A DNA stretch of 64,000 nucleotides from Natronosalvus caseinilyticus (GCF_017357105.1 NZ_CP071596.1:2914001-2978000), one strand, 5' to 3'. Shown: positions 17,872 through 28,349, counted from the stretch's first letter. Notes: generated by a model from the letters alone, not told the origin. Made by a program: numbers and translations.

Positions 17872-19509
17872 ATGGCAAGTCATAACAGTAGCCCGGAGAC
17901 TGCCGATTCGTCGACGGGTCCGAGCCGTCGGCTCTTCGTGAAGGCGGCCGCCGCCGGGGTGCCGATCGCGTTCGCCGGGTGTCTCGGCGGCGGTGGCAAT
18001 GGGAATGGAAACGGAAATGGCCTCGGCAACGGGAACGGCAACCAGACCGGACCCGACGCCGAGGAAGACGATCCGGTCGAGGGCGGGGAGCTTCTCTGGG
18101 GTGGCAGCGTTCCCGTCCAGAGCCTCGATCCGCACTTCGAGAGCGCAGCGGCGAGCGCACGCGTCCTCGAGAACATCACGCAGGGGCTGGTGCGAGTGAA
18201 CTGGGACTACGAACTCGAGCCGCTGCTGGCCGAGAACTGGGAGAGTTCGGACGACAACCTCGAGTTGACGTTCGACATCCGCCAGGGGGTCCAGTTCCAC
18301 GACGGCACCGAACTGACCGCCAACGACGTGCTCGCCTCTTTCACCCGAATCGAGGAGAACGAGGGACTGGCCGCGGATTACATGGCGCTGGTCGACTCGA
18401 TGGAGGCGCCGGATGACCACACGTTCGTCATGCAACTCAGCGAACCGTTCGCGCCGATGCTCTCGCGGATGGCGACCTCGCACATGCACGTCCTTACCGC
18501 CGAGCAGGCCGAACAGGACTCGATTAGCGAACCAATCGGGACCGGCCCGTTTCAGTTCGAGAGCATGGAACTCGACTCCGAGTTCGTGATGACGACGTTC
18601 GACGACTACTGGGACGACGAACTCCCCTACCTCGACAGGGTCACCAAGTCCGAGATTTCGGACGACGACAACCGCCTCAATACGTTCGAAGCCGGCGAGG
18701 TCGACTTCATCAACGACGTCCCGCCGCGACACGCCGAATCCCTCGAGAGCGACTCGAGCGTCGACTTCATCAGCCGGTTCCCGAAGTCGCTCGTCTACCT
18801 GGGCGTCAACTGCACGGAGGAGCCGTTCGACAGCCAGGACGCTCGACTGGCCCTCGAGTACGCCATCGACAAGAACGAAGTCATGGAGGCGGCGCTGTAC
18901 GGCCAGGGGCAGGTCGCGACCAGTCCCGCCGCGCCGGGAAGTGAGTGGGAGCACCCGGACCTGGAGCCGCGGCCGCAGGACTACGAACTCGCCCAGGAGC
19001 ACCTCGACGCCGCCGGGTACTCGGACGGGTTCGAGGCGACGTTCCAGATTCCGGAGCAGTACAACGACCAGGTGACTGCCGCGCAGGTCATCGAATCCCA
19101 GGCGGCCGAGGTCGGGATCGACCTCAACATTCAGCTCATCACCTGGAGCAACTGGCTCAGCGACGTCTACACCGACCGGAACTTCCAGGCGACGACGAGT
19201 TCGTACCTGGCGTTGTGGTTCCCGGACGCCGGCTTCCACCGACCGCTCCACTCCGAGGGGGCGTTCTTCTTCACCGGCTGGGAGGACGAGGAGTACGACG
19301 GCCTCATCGACGAGGCGCGGCAACTCTACGAAATCGAGGAACGTGCGCCGCTGTACCACGAGGCCGCGGAGATCCTGCAAGAACGCCGGTCGGGCCACAT
19401 CCTGCTGTACTGGATGCCGACACTGATGGCCCGTCAACCCAATTACAAGGGCGAGGTCATGTCGCCCGACGGCTCGACCTTCAGATTCGAAAACACCTGG
19501 ATGGAGTAA
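17872..19509 (+). CDS. dppA: Dipeptide/oligopeptide ABC transporter substrate-binding lipoprotein
   Basis: A 545-residue SBP_bac_5 family protein. The Tat lipoprotein signal is SRRLFVKAAAAGVPIAFAGC, followed by an unusual spacer of Gly-Asn repeats (GNGNGNGLGNGNGN) before the folded part. Family marks include SLDPHFE near the mature start and VQFHDGTELTANDVLASF. It binds peptides, nickel chelates or similar small nitrogen compounds outside the cell. It is the first gene of dppA-B-C-DF-DUF1028. Confidence 0.92.
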   Translation: MASHNSSPETADSSTGPSRRLFVKAAAAGVPIAFAGCLGGGGNGNGNGNGLGNGNGNQTGPDAEEDDPVEGGELLWGGSVPVQSLDPHFESAAASARVLENITQGLVRVNWDYELEPLLAENWESSDDNLELTFDIRQGVQFHDGTELTANDVLASFTRIEENEGLAADYMALVDSMEAPDDHTFVMQLSEPFAPMLSRMATSHMHVLTAEQAEQDSISEPIGTGPFQFESMELDSEFVMTTFDDYWDDELPYLDRVTKSEISDDDNRLNTFEAGEVDFINDVPPRHAESLESDSSVDFISRFPKSLVYLGVNCTEEPFDSQDARLALEYAIDKNEVMEAALYGQGQVATSPAAPGSEWEHPDLEPRPQDYELAQEHLDAAGYSDGFEATFQIPEQYNDQVTAAQVIESQAAEVGIDLNIQLITWSNWLSDVYTDRNFQATTSSYLALWFPDAGFHRPLHSEGAFFFTGWEDEEYDGLIDEARQLYEIEERAPLYHEAAEILQERRSGHILLYWMPTLMARQPNYKGEVMSPDGSTFRFENTWME

Positions 19510-19567
19510 TCCGTGACTTCACGTGCGCACCACGACCAATCCCACGCGACACAGATCACTCGCATAG

Positions 19568-20527
19568 ATGGCGTTCGTTAGCTACCTGGCCAAGCGCCTC
19601 GGGTTCATGGCGATCACGCTGTTCCTCGTATCGCTCATCACCTTCGGGCTCACGAACATCCTGCCCGGGAACGTGGCGCTGTTGATCCTCGGTCCGAACG
19701 CAAACGATGCGTCGATCGCCCAGCTCGAGGCGCAGCTGGGGCTCGATCAGCCGCTGTATTTGCAGTACGTCGACTGGGTCGTCGGCATGCTCCAGGGAGA
19801 CATGGGCACGTCCCTCCGGTACGGGACGCCGGTCGTCGACCTGATCGGCGTCAGACTGCCGCGGTCGTTACTCCTCGCCGTCTCCGCGACGATCGTGTCG
19901 GTGAGTCTGTCGATCCCGCTCGGCGTCATCGCCGCGGTCAAGAAGAACACGCCGACTGACCTGACGGCGTCGATGCTCGCGTTCGTCGGCCTCTCGCTTC
20001 CCATCTTCCTGTGGGGACTGGTGTTCATCTACGTGTTCGCGCTCACCCTCGGCGGCTTCCCGACCCGCGGGTACGTCTCGCCGATGGAGGATCCCGTAGC
20101 GGCAGCCCACCACCTCGCACTGCCCGCGAGCGCGATGGGCGTCGCACTGACGGCCTACATCATGCGCATGACGCGCTCGAGCATGATCGACGAACTGAGC
20201 GAGGACTACGTCGAATTCGCCCGGTCGAAAGGGCTCAGCGAGCGGGCGGTCGTGATTCGCCACGCGCTGAAAAATGCCGCAATTCCCGTCATCACGGTCA
20301 TCGCGTTCCAGTTCAGTTACGCCTTCGGGGGCGTCGTCGTCCTCGAGCAGGTGTTCTCCTGGCCGGGCATCGGTCAGTTGACGCTGACGGCCATCGAGAA
20401 CCGCGACATTCCCCTCTTGCAGGGGTGTATCATCGTGATTGCACTGATCTACATGGTCTCGAACTTCCTCGCGGACACGTTCTACGCGTACGTCGATCCA
20501 CGAATCCGCTACGGAGGCTCGGAGTAA
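19568..20527 (+). CDS. dppB: Peptide ABC transporter permease DppB
   Basis: A 319-residue permease of the DppB/OppB family with six membrane segments, the N-terminal LVSLITFGLTNILPGN segment and the EAA-type loop DYVEFARSKGLSERAV...RHALKNAAIPV. It starts 58 bases after dppA. Its stop and the next start overlap by one base (TAATG), so it is coupled to dppC. Confidence 0.93.
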   Translation: MAFVSYLAKRLGFMAITLFLVSLITFGLTNILPGNVALLILGPNANDASIAQLEAQLGLDQPLYLQYVDWVVGMLQGDMGTSLRYGTPVVDLIGVRLPRSLLLAVSATIVSVSLSIPLGVIAAVKKNTPTDLTASMLAFVGLSLPIFLWGLVFIYVFALTLGGFPTRGYVSPMEDPVAAAHHLALPASAMGVALTAYIMRMTRSSMIDELSEDYVEFARSKGLSERAVVIRHALKNAAIPVITVIAFQFSYAFGGVVVLEQVFSWPGIGQLTLTAIENRDIPLLQGCIIVIALIYMVSNFLADTFYAYVDPRIRYGGSE

Positions 20528-21408
20528 TGTCGACCGAACGTTTCCGGCTGACGGACGAAAAGAAGGCCCACTACGGCCGATTCGCCCGCCAGTTCCGCCG
20601 GAACCAGAAGGCGATAATCGGGTTGCTCATCGTCGTCGCGCTCTTCACGACGGCCATACTCGCGCCGTTCGTCGTTCCCCACGACCCCGAGGCGACGAAC
20701 GTCCAGGACCGAGAGCTCGCGCCGTCGCTCGAGCACCCGATGGGGACCGACGACCTCGGCCGCGACATCTTCAGTCGCGTAATGATGGGGGCCCGGATCT
20801 CGTTATACGTCGGGTTCACCTCGATCAGCGCGGCGATGGTCATGGGGACGACCATCGGCGTCGTCGCCGGCTACTACCAGGGGCTGATCGACGAGGGACT
20901 CATGCGCGGCATGGACGCGATGATGTCGTTCCCGCCGATCCTGCTGGCGCTGACCATCGTCGCCGTCCTCGAGCCGAGTCTCAACAACGTGATCCTCGCG
21001 CTCACGTTCGTGTACACGCCGTTCATCGCCAGGGTCGCCCGCAGCGCGGCGCTGTCGGTGCGCAACGAATCGTTCGTCGAAGCCGCCGTCGCCCGCGGGG
21101 AGAGCGACGGTTACATCATCTTCCGGGAGGTGCTGCCCAACTGCGTCGGCCCGCTGCTCGTCCAGGGATCAATCAACGTCGCGTTCACCATGTTGCTCGA
21201 GGCGAGCCTCTCGTTCCTCGGGCTGGGCGTCCAGCCGCCGACCCCCTCGTGGGGCCTGATGATCAACCAGGGCTGGTCGTTCATGGGCGACGCGCCGTGG
21301 CTCGTGTTCTTCCCGGCGGGAGCGATCGCCGTCGCCGTCATCGGGTTCAACCTGCTGGGTGACGGCCTCCGCGACGTCCTCGATCCCAAGGGGGAGATCA
21401 TCGAATGA
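20527..21408 (+). CDS. dppC: Peptide ABC transporter permease DppC
   Basis: A 293-residue DppC/OppC permease. An N-terminal OppC-type helix (RRNQKAIIGLLIVVALF) precedes the transport domain, with HPMGTDDLGRDIFSRVMMGARISL and the EAA loop FVEAAVARGESDGYIIFREVLPN. The frame is open far upstream through dppB, but the start at 20527 gives a normal N-terminus and overlaps the dppB stop. It ends in ATGA overlap with the ATPase gene. Confidence 0.93.
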   Translation: MSTERFRLTDEKKAHYGRFARQFRRNQKAIIGLLIVVALFTTAILAPFVVPHDPEATNVQDRELAPSLEHPMGTDDLGRDIFSRVMMGARISLYVGFTSISAAMVMGTTIGVVAGYYQGLIDEGLMRGMDAMMSFPPILLALTIVAVLEPSLNNVILALTFVYTPFIARVARSAALSVRNESFVEAAVARGESDGYIIFREVLPNCVGPLLVQGSINVAFTMLLEASLSFLGLGVQPPTPSWGLMINQGWSFMGDAPWLVFFPAGAIAVAVIGFNLLGDGLRDVLDPKGEIIE

Positions 21409-23603
21409 CCTCTAGACACACTATCGACAGCACTGACGGCTCTGGCGGCACCGACGATACAGTGACGGCAACTGGCGACGCCATCGCCAGCGACCCGCTC
21501 CTCGCCGTCGAGGACCTCCGCACGCAGTTCCGGACCGAGGACGGGGTCGTTACCGCAGTCGACGACGTCTCGTTCGACCTAGAGCGCGGGGAGGTGATGG
21601 GTATCGTCGGCGAGTCGGGGGCGGGAAAGAGCGTGACGGCGAAGTCGATCATGCGCCTGATCCGCTACCCGGGCGAAATCGTCTCCGGGTCGGTCACCTT
21701 CGACGGGACCGACCTCCTCACGCTCACCGAGAAGGAGATGCGGAGCGTCCGCGGGAACAGGATCACGCTGATCCCGCAGGATCCGATGACCTCGCTCAAT
21801 CCCGTGCTCACCGTGGGCCAGCAGATCGTCGAGACGATCCGGCTCCACCAGGACGTCGGCGAGAGCGAGGCGCGCGAAATCGCCATCGAGGCGATGGAGG
21901 AAGTCGAGATTCCGGACCCGGCGTCGCGCATCGACGAGTACCCCCACGAGTTCTCCGGGGGGATGCGCCAGCGGGTGCTGATCGCCATCGGGCTGGCCTG
22001 CGAGCCGGACCTGATCATCGCCGACGAGCCGACGACGGCGCTCGACGTGACGACCCAGGCGAAGATCCTGGACCTGCTGAACGACCTCCGCGAGGAGCGC
22101 GGCGTCTCGATCCTGATGATTACCCACAACCTGGGCGTCGTCGCCCAGACCTGTGACCGCGTCGGCGTCATGTACGCCGGCAACCTCGTCGAGACGGGCC
22201 GCGTCGACGACGTCTTCGAGCAGCCGAGACACCCTTACACGCGCACGCTGATCGACGCGATTCCGGCGGTCGACTCGGACCGGAACCGCCTCTACGCGCT
22301 CGGTGGATCGATGCCCGACCTCAAGGCCTTGCCCGATGGCTGTAACTTCGCCGACCGGTGTCCACACGCCGTCGAGGCGTGCCGTTCCGGCCGTGACCCA
22401 CCTCTCGAGCCGGTCGTTGGTGCCCCGCCGGGCGCCCAGGCGGCGTGCATTCGAACCGACGAACTCGACCTCTCGGAGCCCGCCGTCGAGGAGGGTGTCG
22501 AACGTCGACACCGCGAGACGCGCTCGGACGCGGAGCCGTTACTCGAGGTTCGCGACCTGCAGAAGCACTTCTCGGCGGGGGACGGATTCTTCGGGAATCT
22601 CTCGCTGGCCCGAACCGAGAGCGGCGGGCTGACGCTCGAGCGCCGGTACGTCGAGGCGGTCGACGGTGTGAGCTTCACGATCGACCGCTGCGAGACGGTC
22701 GGTCTGGTCGGCGAGAGCGGCTGTGGCAAGTCGACGGTCGCCAGGACCGTGATGCAGCTGCTCGAGCCCACCGGCGGCGAGGTCTACTTCGACGGTCACC
22801 CGTTGCACGAACTCGGGAAGAAGGAGATTCGGAGCCTCCGCAAGGAGATGCAGATCATCTTCCAGGACCCCAAGAGTTCGCTCAATCCGCGCAAGACGGT
22901 CGCCCAGATCATCGGCAGAGGGATGGCGAAACACGGCATCGCGACGGGGGACGACAAGCGCGCACGGATCGAGGAGCTGCTCGAGCGCGTCGGTCTCTCT
23001 GGGTCCGACGCCGACAAGTATCCCCACCAGTTCTCCGGCGGCCAGCAACAGCGGATCGCCATCGCGAACGCGCTCGCGGTCGAACCCGACCTCATCGTCT
23101 GTGACGAGCCCGTCTCCGCGCTGGACGTGAGCGTCCAGGCACAGATCCTCAACCTGCTCGACGACATCCAGGACGAGTTCGGCCTCTCGTACCTGTTCAT
23201 CTCCCACAACATCAGCGTCGTCCAGCACCTCTGTGACCGCGTGGCGGTGATGTACCTCGGCAAAATCGCCGAGTTCGGCACCGTCGAGGAGGTGTTCGAG
23301 CCGCCGTATCACCCCTACACGGAGAGCCTGCTGTCGGCGGTCCCGCACGCGAATCCGAACCGGGAGACCGAGCGTATCCTGCTCGAGGGGACGGTCCCGA
23401 GCCCGATCGATCCGCCGACCGGCTGTCCGTTCCACACGCGCTGTCCGAAGAAGATCGGTGAGGTGTGCGAGACGGACGAGCCGCTTCCCGAGCCGGTCAC
23501 CGCGGAGAGCGATCACCGGATCGCCTGTCACCTGTCGCTCGAGGAGATGAGCCACCCCGTGCACGGTCGGTCGCCCGCACCGTCGGAGACGGACCGATCG
23601 TGA
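21405..23603 (+). CDS. Fused DppD-DppF peptide ABC transporter ATPase
   Basis: A 732-residue protein carrying both ATPases of a Dpp importer in one chain. Module one: [29 protein letters not shown], then a Cys-containing oligopeptide C-terminal domain ([14 protein letters not shown]). Module two: [30 protein letters not shown], and a second domain [15 protein letters not shown]. Most bacteria encode these separately; fusion fixes one-to-one stoichiometry. The start overlaps dppC by 4 bases and the stop overlaps the next gene (GTGA). Confidence 0.94.
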   Translation: MTSRHTIDSTDGSGGTDDTVTATGDAIASDPLLAVEDLRTQFRTEDGVVTAVDDVSFDLERGEVMGIVGESGAGKSVTAKSIMRLIRYPGEIVSGSVTFDGTDLLTLTEKEMRSVRGNRITLIPQDPMTSLNPVLTVGQQIVETIRLHQDVGESEAREIAIEAMEEVEIPDPASRIDEYPHEFSGGMRQRVLIAIGLACEPDLIIADEPTTALDVTTQAKILDLLNDLREERGVSILMITHNLGVVAQTCDRVGVMYAGNLVETGRVDDVFEQPRHPYTRTLIDAIPAVDSDRNRLYALGGSMPDLKALPDGCNFADRCPHAVEACRSGRDPPLEPVVGAPPGAQAACIRTDELDLSEPAVEEGVERRHRETRSDAEPLLEVRDLQKHFSAGDGFFGNLSLARTESGGLTLERRYVEAVDGVSFTIDRCETVGLVGESGCGKSTVARTVMQLLEPTGGEVYFDGHPLHELGKKEIRSLRKEMQIIFQDPKSSLNPRKTVAQIIGRGMAKHGIATGDDKRARIEELLERVGLSGSDADKYPHQFSGGQQQRIAIANALAVEPDLIVCDEPVSALDVSVQAQILNLLDDIQDEFGLSYLFISHNISVVQHLCDRVAVMYLGKIAEFGTVEEVFEPPYHPYTESLLSAVPHANPNRETERILLEGTVPSPIDPPTGCPFHTRCPKKIGEVCETDEPLPEPVTAESDHRIACHLSLEEMSHPVHGRSPAPSETDRS

Positions 23604-24271
23604 CGTTCTCCATCTGCGCGACGGTCGACGGTCGCCATGGCGTCGTGGTCGCGACGAAGGCCATCGCCGTCGGGTCGACCGCACCGTTCGTCTGCCGGCG
23701 AGGAGCCGTCTGCACGCAGGCGACGACCAGCACGCCCCTGGGTGTACGAGCGATTCGTGCACTCGAGGCAGGAACGCCCGTCGAATACGCCGTCGAATCG
23801 CAGCTCGCGGACGACCCACACGCCACCGTCCGGCAGGTTCACGGTGTCGACGCTGGTGGCGACACGGTCGCGGTGACCGGTTCAGAGTGCGTCCCCGTCG
23901 CCGGTGACCTCGAGGGGGAGGGGTACACCGTCGCGGGAAACATGCTGGGATCGGCCGACGTACTGGCAACCGTGGCCGACGCGTTCGAAGCCTCGAGCGG
24001 GAGTCCACTGGACCGGCGACTTCTGGACGCCCTTCGGGCGGGCGAGGACGCCGGGGGCGACAAGCGCGGCGAACACGCCCAGAGCGCTGCCCTGTGCGTA
24101 TTCGACCCCGACGAACCCCGTCTCGCTCACGACCTCCGGGTCGACGAGCACGACGACGCGATCGCGGAACTCGAGCGGATTCACGACCTCGCGACGACCG
24201 CGGGAAACGAGTGGGAAGAAGCGTATTCTCGAGCAGACGTACAACGATATCCCGAACGCATATCTCAGTAG
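23600..24271 (+). CDS. DUF1028 family protein (Ntn-hydrolase-like)
   Basis: A 223-residue DUF1028 protein, started at GTG 23600, which overlaps the ATPase stop (GTGA). Family marks: the beginning [19 protein letters not shown], the VTGSECVPVAGD strand, GNMLGSADV and GGDKRG. DUF1028 proteins have an Ntn-hydrolase-like fold and are often found beside peptidases and amidases; the activity is not established. As the last gene of the transporter operon it probably processes the imported compound. Confidence 0.85.
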   Translation: MTFSICATVDGRHGVVVATKAIAVGSTAPFVCRRGAVCTQATTSTPLGVRAIRALEAGTPVEYAVESQLADDPHATVRQVHGVDAGGDTVAVTGSECVPVAGDLEGEGYTVAGNMLGSADVLATVADAFEASSGSPLDRRLLDALRAGEDAGGDKRGEHAQSAALCVFDPDEPRLAHDLRVDEHDDAIAELERIHDLATTAGNEWEEAYSRADVQRYPERISQ

Positions 24272-24303
24272 ACAACTATACTCTAATAATATATATTAGT
24301 TGT
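24272..24303 (+). terminator. AT-rich inverted repeat after the dpp operon
   Basis: ACAACTA (24272-24278) pairs with TAGTTGT (24297-24303), with a nested pair CTAATA/TATTAG (24283-24288, 24294-24299). It begins directly after the DUF1028 stop codon. A T-rich haloarchaeal terminator is likely; the hairpin itself is weak. Confidence 0.45.
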
Positions 24304-24606
24304 GAGCTGTGTTCGAACTGAGGAAGCCAGATTATGGGTAGGCCCCCGTATTTCACCAATATAGGCGACTTCAATCTTTTCGCCCCGTCCCATAGCCTAT
24401 TTCTAAATAGTCACCTATTGTTGTCGTTTATGGGCATTAGAGCGCCGTATTGGGCAATATTCGAGTTTTGATGGGTTTTGAGAGAAACCTCTAAAAAATG
24501 AGGTACTTTAGACTATAGATAATTAAAATTGTACGACTAGCAGCTAGGCGATTCACCGCCCAGCGGCGCTCAGACAGCCGGAGAAAACGAAGCGAAGCGG
24601 ACGGGT
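24272..24606. other. AT-rich intergenic stretch with terminator-like hairpin
   Basis: No gene seen. Composition is clearly more AT-rich than either flank (e.g. 24280-24300 and 24490-24540). It separates the dpp operon from the convergent hydrolase gene, so it must hold terminators for both. Confidence 0.6.
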
Positions 24607-25518
24607 TCAGAACGTCGCGACGACCTCGTGGATGCACCCGTCGGGCTTGTAGTGGGTGAAGTGATCCGGAACGTAGTCGACGTTGTGGTCGGTGTAGTTC
24701 CACGGCGGTGTGCCATCGATCGTCGTCGCACCGATCGCGGTCCCCATCTCGGCAGTGCCGTAGGCCCAGTCGAGTACGGCGTCGTCGTTCATCCAGAAGT
24801 TGTCGAGGCGGCCAGTCGAATTCGCGATCGCGGAGCCGTAACTCCCCTCGAGCGACGGTGCGTCGTCGTCGGCGGCGCCACCCAGGAGGGTCACGCTCTC
24901 GAGGAGGTCGTGGTACCCCCACGACGAGAGCGTCGCGACCGCGCTGAGGACGACTCGCGCACCGAGCGAGTGCGAGCACAGGCGGAGCGTCACGTCGGGA
25001 TTCTGGGCACGATAGTCGACCAGGAAATTCGCGAGTTTGGCTCCGTTTCGTTCGGCGATTTCGGTCGCGTTGTACCAGCCGTAGTCGGCGTCCCAGGTGT
25101 AGCCGACGACCGGCTGGTCGTACCCCTCGAGGTCGAACGTGTTCGCGGCGGTGCTGGTCGAGCAGACGCCGCCCTCGCGGTCGTTGTTCCAGCCGTGGGC
25201 GTGGATCAGGAGTTCCCCGAACGCCGGTTGGCCGACTCCAGGGATCGGATCACCCGCGAGGTCGTAGTTCGTGTCGGTGTTTCCGTCGGTGATGTAGACG
25301 CTCCCGTACCAGGTCGTGTCGAAGTGACCTCGAGTGCTCACGCGCGGGAAGTCCATCGGCGGGTACTCGCAGGAGTCGCCTTTCCCTGCCTGGACGGACG
25401 ATGTCGCCGCGCCGAGCGTGCCGATACCGACGGCGGAGATGCCGAGACCGCGGAGGAGGGTTCGTCGCGAAACGGGTCGACCGGTCGTGCCATCGTCACT
25501 CGTGTGTCGTGGTGGCAT
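24607..25518 (-). CDS. Tat-exported alpha/beta-hydrolase (lipase-like)
   Basis: A 303-residue protein with a twin-arginine signal (SRRTLLRGLGISAVGIGTLG, cleavage after an Ala-rich stretch near residue 45). The nucleophile elbow is CSHSLGARV, a serine hydrolase elbow in which the first Gly of GxSxG is Ser; HAHGWNN is the likely oxyanion strand. DUF900-like haloarchaeal esterases look similar. The ATG at 25518 has a TATA (AATATTTA, 25539-25546) 25 bases upstream, so the longer frame to 25587 is rejected. The substrate is unknown; it acts outside the cell. Confidence 0.78.
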   Translation of the reverse strand: MPPRHTSDDGTTGRPVSRRTLLRGLGISAVGIGTLGAATSSVQAGKGDSCEYPPMDFPRVSTRGHFDTTWYGSVYITDGNTDTNYDLAGDPIPGVGQPAFGELLIHAHGWNNDREGGVCSTSTAANTFDLEGYDQPVVGYTWDADYGWYNATEIAERNGAKLANFLVDYRAQNPDVTLRLCSHSLGARVVLSAVATLSSWGYHDLLESVTLLGGAADDDAPSLEGSYGSAIANSTGRLDNFWMNDDAVLDWAYGTAEMGTAIGATTIDGTPPWNYTDHNVDYVPDHFTHYKPDGCIHEVVATF

Positions 25519-25948
25519 AGGTCGCGATTCAACACACCTAAATATTAATGTTATTGTGAGTATTCCCGTAGAATAAATCCGAGACAACGTGCGAGACGTT
25601 TATTCTATCCACTCGTCTGAATGAGTGTATTTCGGATACGGCCAAAGATATCCGTAGCCCTCTACTCGAGCGACAGCCGTTGTGTTCATCGACAGTCAGT
25701 GGTGTACCCGCACCGATCGGTCGTCGAACCCACGGACTTTATACTACCTGGGTGTGTAGACGGGGGTAGCGAAACCCGCGGGCAAGTGCGTTCGCGCGAC
25801 GTGGACACGGCCTCGCCGTGTTCGACGTCCGGAATCGATCCCGAACGCATAGCGGGACCCCGACCGACGCGACACCGTGGCGGTCTTTCGTACCCGGCAG
25901 TCCGCGGACCGTTTCGATGAGCGCTGAACGCGCTCAGTGTATACAACC
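25519..25948. other. Divergent promoter region and long putative 5' leader of rnj
   Basis: Contains the leaderless promoter of the hydrolase (minus strand). On the plus strand a clear TATTA-box-like TTTATACT at 25738-25745 would start RNA near 25768, leaving about 180 bases before the rnj ATG. No ORF in that leader looks real. Near the ATG is a perfect hairpin, GAGCGC-TGAAC-GCGCTC (25919-25935). It may be a leader or a separate small RNA. Confidence 0.4.
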
Positions 25949-27298
25949 ATGGAAATCGAAATTGCAACCATCGGCGGTTACGAGGAGGTCGGACGGCAGA
26001 TGACTGCCGTTCGCGCAGGAAACGATGTCGTCATCTTCGACATGGGTCTGAACCTCTCACAGGTTCTCATCCACGACAACGTCGAGACCGAACGCATGCA
26101 CAGCCTCGACCTGATCGACATGGGCGCCATCCCCGACGATCGGATCATGAGCGACCTCGAGGGCGACGTCCAGGCGATCGTCCCGACCCACGGCCACCTC
26201 GACCACATCGGCGCGATCTCGAAACTCGCCCACCGCTACGACGCCCCCGTCGTCGCGACCCCGTTCACCATCGAACTGACCAAACAGCAAATCGAGAGCG
26301 AACAGAAGTTCGGCGTCGAGAACGACCTGATCAAGATGGATCCCGGCGAGTCGATGACCATCGGCGACCACGGGTGTGAACTCGAGTTCGTCAACGTCAC
26401 CCACTCGATCATCGACGCGATCAACCCGGTCTTACACACGCCCGAGGGCGCCATCGTCTACGGCCTGGACAAGCGTATGGACCACACGCCCGTCATCGGC
26501 GACCCCATCGACATGAAGCGCTTCCGTGAGATTGGTCGCGAGGGCGAAGGCGTCCTCTGTTACATCGAGGACTGCACCAACGCCAACAAGAAGGGGCGCA
26601 CCCCCTCCGAGAACGTCGCCCGCGAACACCTTCGCGACGTCCTCCACAGCATGGAAGACTACGACGGCGGCATCGTCGCCACCACGTTCTCGAGCCACAT
26701 CGCCCGTGTCAAGAGCCTCGTCGAGTTCGCCGACGACATCGGCCGACAGCCCGTCCTGCTCGGGCGCTCGATGGAGAAGTACTCCGGCACCGCCGAGCGA
26801 CTCGACTTCATCGACTTCCCGAGCGACCTCGGGATGTTCGGCCACCGGAAGTCCGTCGACCGGACGTTCAAGCGGATTATGAACGAGGGAAAAGAGAACT
26901 TCCTGCCCGTCGTGACGGGCCACCAGGGCGAACCCCGCGCGATGCTCACGCGTATGGCCCGCGGCGAGACGCCGTACGAACTGGACGACGGCGACAAGGT
27001 CGTCTTCTCCGCCCGCGTCATCCCCGAACCGACCAACGAGGGGCAACGCTACCAGGCCGAGAAATTGCTCGGCATGCAGGGTGCGCGCATCTACGACGAC
27101 ATCCACGTCTCGGGCCACCTCTGTCAGGAGGGCCACTACCAGATGCTCGATGCGCTCCAGCCCCAGCACGTCATCCCCGCCCACCAGGACGTCAAGGGCT
27201 TCTCGGGATACGTCGGACTCGCCGGAAACGAGGGCTACAAACTGGGCCGGGACATCCACATCACCGCGAACGGCAACCTGATCCAACTTGTCGACTGA
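25949..27298 (+). CDS. rnj: Archaeal RNase J (metallo-beta-lactamase/beta-CASP exonuclease)
   Basis: A 449-residue beta-CASP ribonuclease. The zinc motif is HGHLDHIG near residue 77. Other metallo-beta-lactamase and beta-CASP motifs follow ([43 protein letters not shown]). Archaeal RNase J is a 5'-3' exonuclease in RNA decay. The ATG at 25949 follows the frame's first GTG-type start by four codons. It is followed at once by idsA (2 bases between stop and ATG), a pairing common in haloarchaea. Confidence 0.93.
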   Translation: MEIEIATIGGYEEVGRQMTAVRAGNDVVIFDMGLNLSQVLIHDNVETERMHSLDLIDMGAIPDDRIMSDLEGDVQAIVPTHGHLDHIGAISKLAHRYDAPVVATPFTIELTKQQIESEQKFGVENDLIKMDPGESMTIGDHGCELEFVNVTHSIIDAINPVLHTPEGAIVYGLDKRMDHTPVIGDPIDMKRFREIGREGEGVLCYIEDCTNANKKGRTPSENVAREHLRDVLHSMEDYDGGIVATTFSSHIARVKSLVEFADDIGRQPVLLGRSMEKYSGTAERLDFIDFPSDLGMFGHRKSVDRTFKRIMNEGKENFLPVVTGHQGEPRAMLTRMARGETPYELDDGDKVVFSARVIPEPTNEGQRYQAEKLLGMQGARIYDDIHVSGHLCQEGHYQMLDALQPQHVIPAHQDVKGFSGYVGLAGNEGYKLGRDIHITANGNLIQLVD

Positions 27299-27299
27299 C

Positions 27300-28349
27300 A
27301 TGACATCACCCGAGGCACGCGAGAAAGCGGTGCTCGAGGCCGTCGGCGAGCGACGCGAACTCGTCAACGAGGCCATCCCCGAAGAGCTACCGATCACGCG
27401 ACCGGAACGGCTCTACGAGGCGTCCCGGTACCTGCTCGACGCCGGCGGTAAGCGGCTTCGGCCGACGGTCCTACTGGCCACCGGGGAAGCACTCGCCGAC
27501 GTCGAGCCGCTGTCGACGCCCTACCGGGAGTTCCCGACGCTCCAGTCGACGACCGTCGACCTCATGGCCGCCGCAGTCAGCGTCGAGGTTATTCAGTCCT
27601 TCACGCTCATCCACGACGACATCATGGACGACGACGACCTCCGACGCGGCGTGCCCGCCGTCCACAAGGCCTACGACCTCGAGACAGCGATTCTCGCTGG
27701 CGACACGCTGTACTCGAAAGCCTTCGAGATCATGCTCGAGACGGGCGCCGAATCCGACCGAACGGTGCAGGCGCTCGACGTTCTCGCGAACACCTGTACC
27801 CAGATCTGTGAGGGGCAGTCACTCGACGTGAGCTTCGAATCGCGCGAGGACGTCACGCCCGAGGAGTACCTCGAGATGGTCGAGCAGAAGACTGCCGTCC
27901 TTTACGCGGCCTCGGCGGCCCTCCCGGCAATCTTGCTGGGAGCCGATCAGGACACCGTCGACGCGCTCTACGGCTACGGACTCGACGTCGGACGCGCCTT
28001 CCAGATTCAAGACGACGTGCTCGACCTGACCGTTCCCAGTGAAAAGCTCGGCAAGCAGCGCGGAAGCGACCTCGTCGAGAACAAGCAGACGCTCATCACG
28101 GTCCACGCCCGCGAGCAGGGCGTCGACGTCGAGTCGCTGGTCGACACCACCGACGTCGACGCCGTCACCGAGGCCGAGATCGACGACGCTGTCGCCACGC
28201 TCGAGGACTCCGGGTCGATCTCCTACGCGAACGACAAGGCGCGCGACCTCGTCGACCGCGGGAAGAACCGCCTCGAGGTGCTCCCCGACAACGAGGCTCG
28301 CGAACTGCTCCTCCAGGTGGCCGATTACCTGATTGAACGCGGTTACTGA
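27300..28349 (+). CDS. idsA: Geranylgeranyl/farnesylgeranyl diphosphate synthase
   Basis: A 349-residue short-chain trans-prenyltransferase. The first Asp-rich motif is DDIMDDDDLRRG and the second IQDDVLD; GGKRLRP binds IPP. It condenses IPP units to C20 (possibly C25) diphosphate for archaeal ether lipids and carotenoids. The start sits one base after the rnj stop, so the two genes form an operon. The residues before the first Asp motif that set chain length do not let me decide C20 against C25. Confidence 0.93.
   Translation: MTSPEAREKAVLEAVGERRELVNEAIPEELPITRPERLYEASRYLLDAGGKRLRPTVLLATGEALADVEPLSTPYREFPTLQSTTVDLMAAAVSVEVIQSFTLIHDDIMDDDDLRRGVPAVHKAYDLETAILAGDTLYSKAFEIMLETGAESDRTVQALDVLANTCTQICEGQSLDVSFESREDVTPEEYLEMVEQKTAVLYAASAALPAILLGADQDTVDALYGYGLDVGRAFQIQDDVLDLTVPSEKLGKQRGSDLVENKQTLITVHAREQGVDVESLVDTTDVDAVTEAEIDDAVATLEDSGSISYANDKARDLVDRGKNRLEVLPDNEARELLLQVADYLIERGY

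Noticed and set aside
25621-25920. 99-residue frame in the rnj leader
   Set aside because: Ser/Arg/Pro-rich and starts before the only good TATA box. No conserved features.
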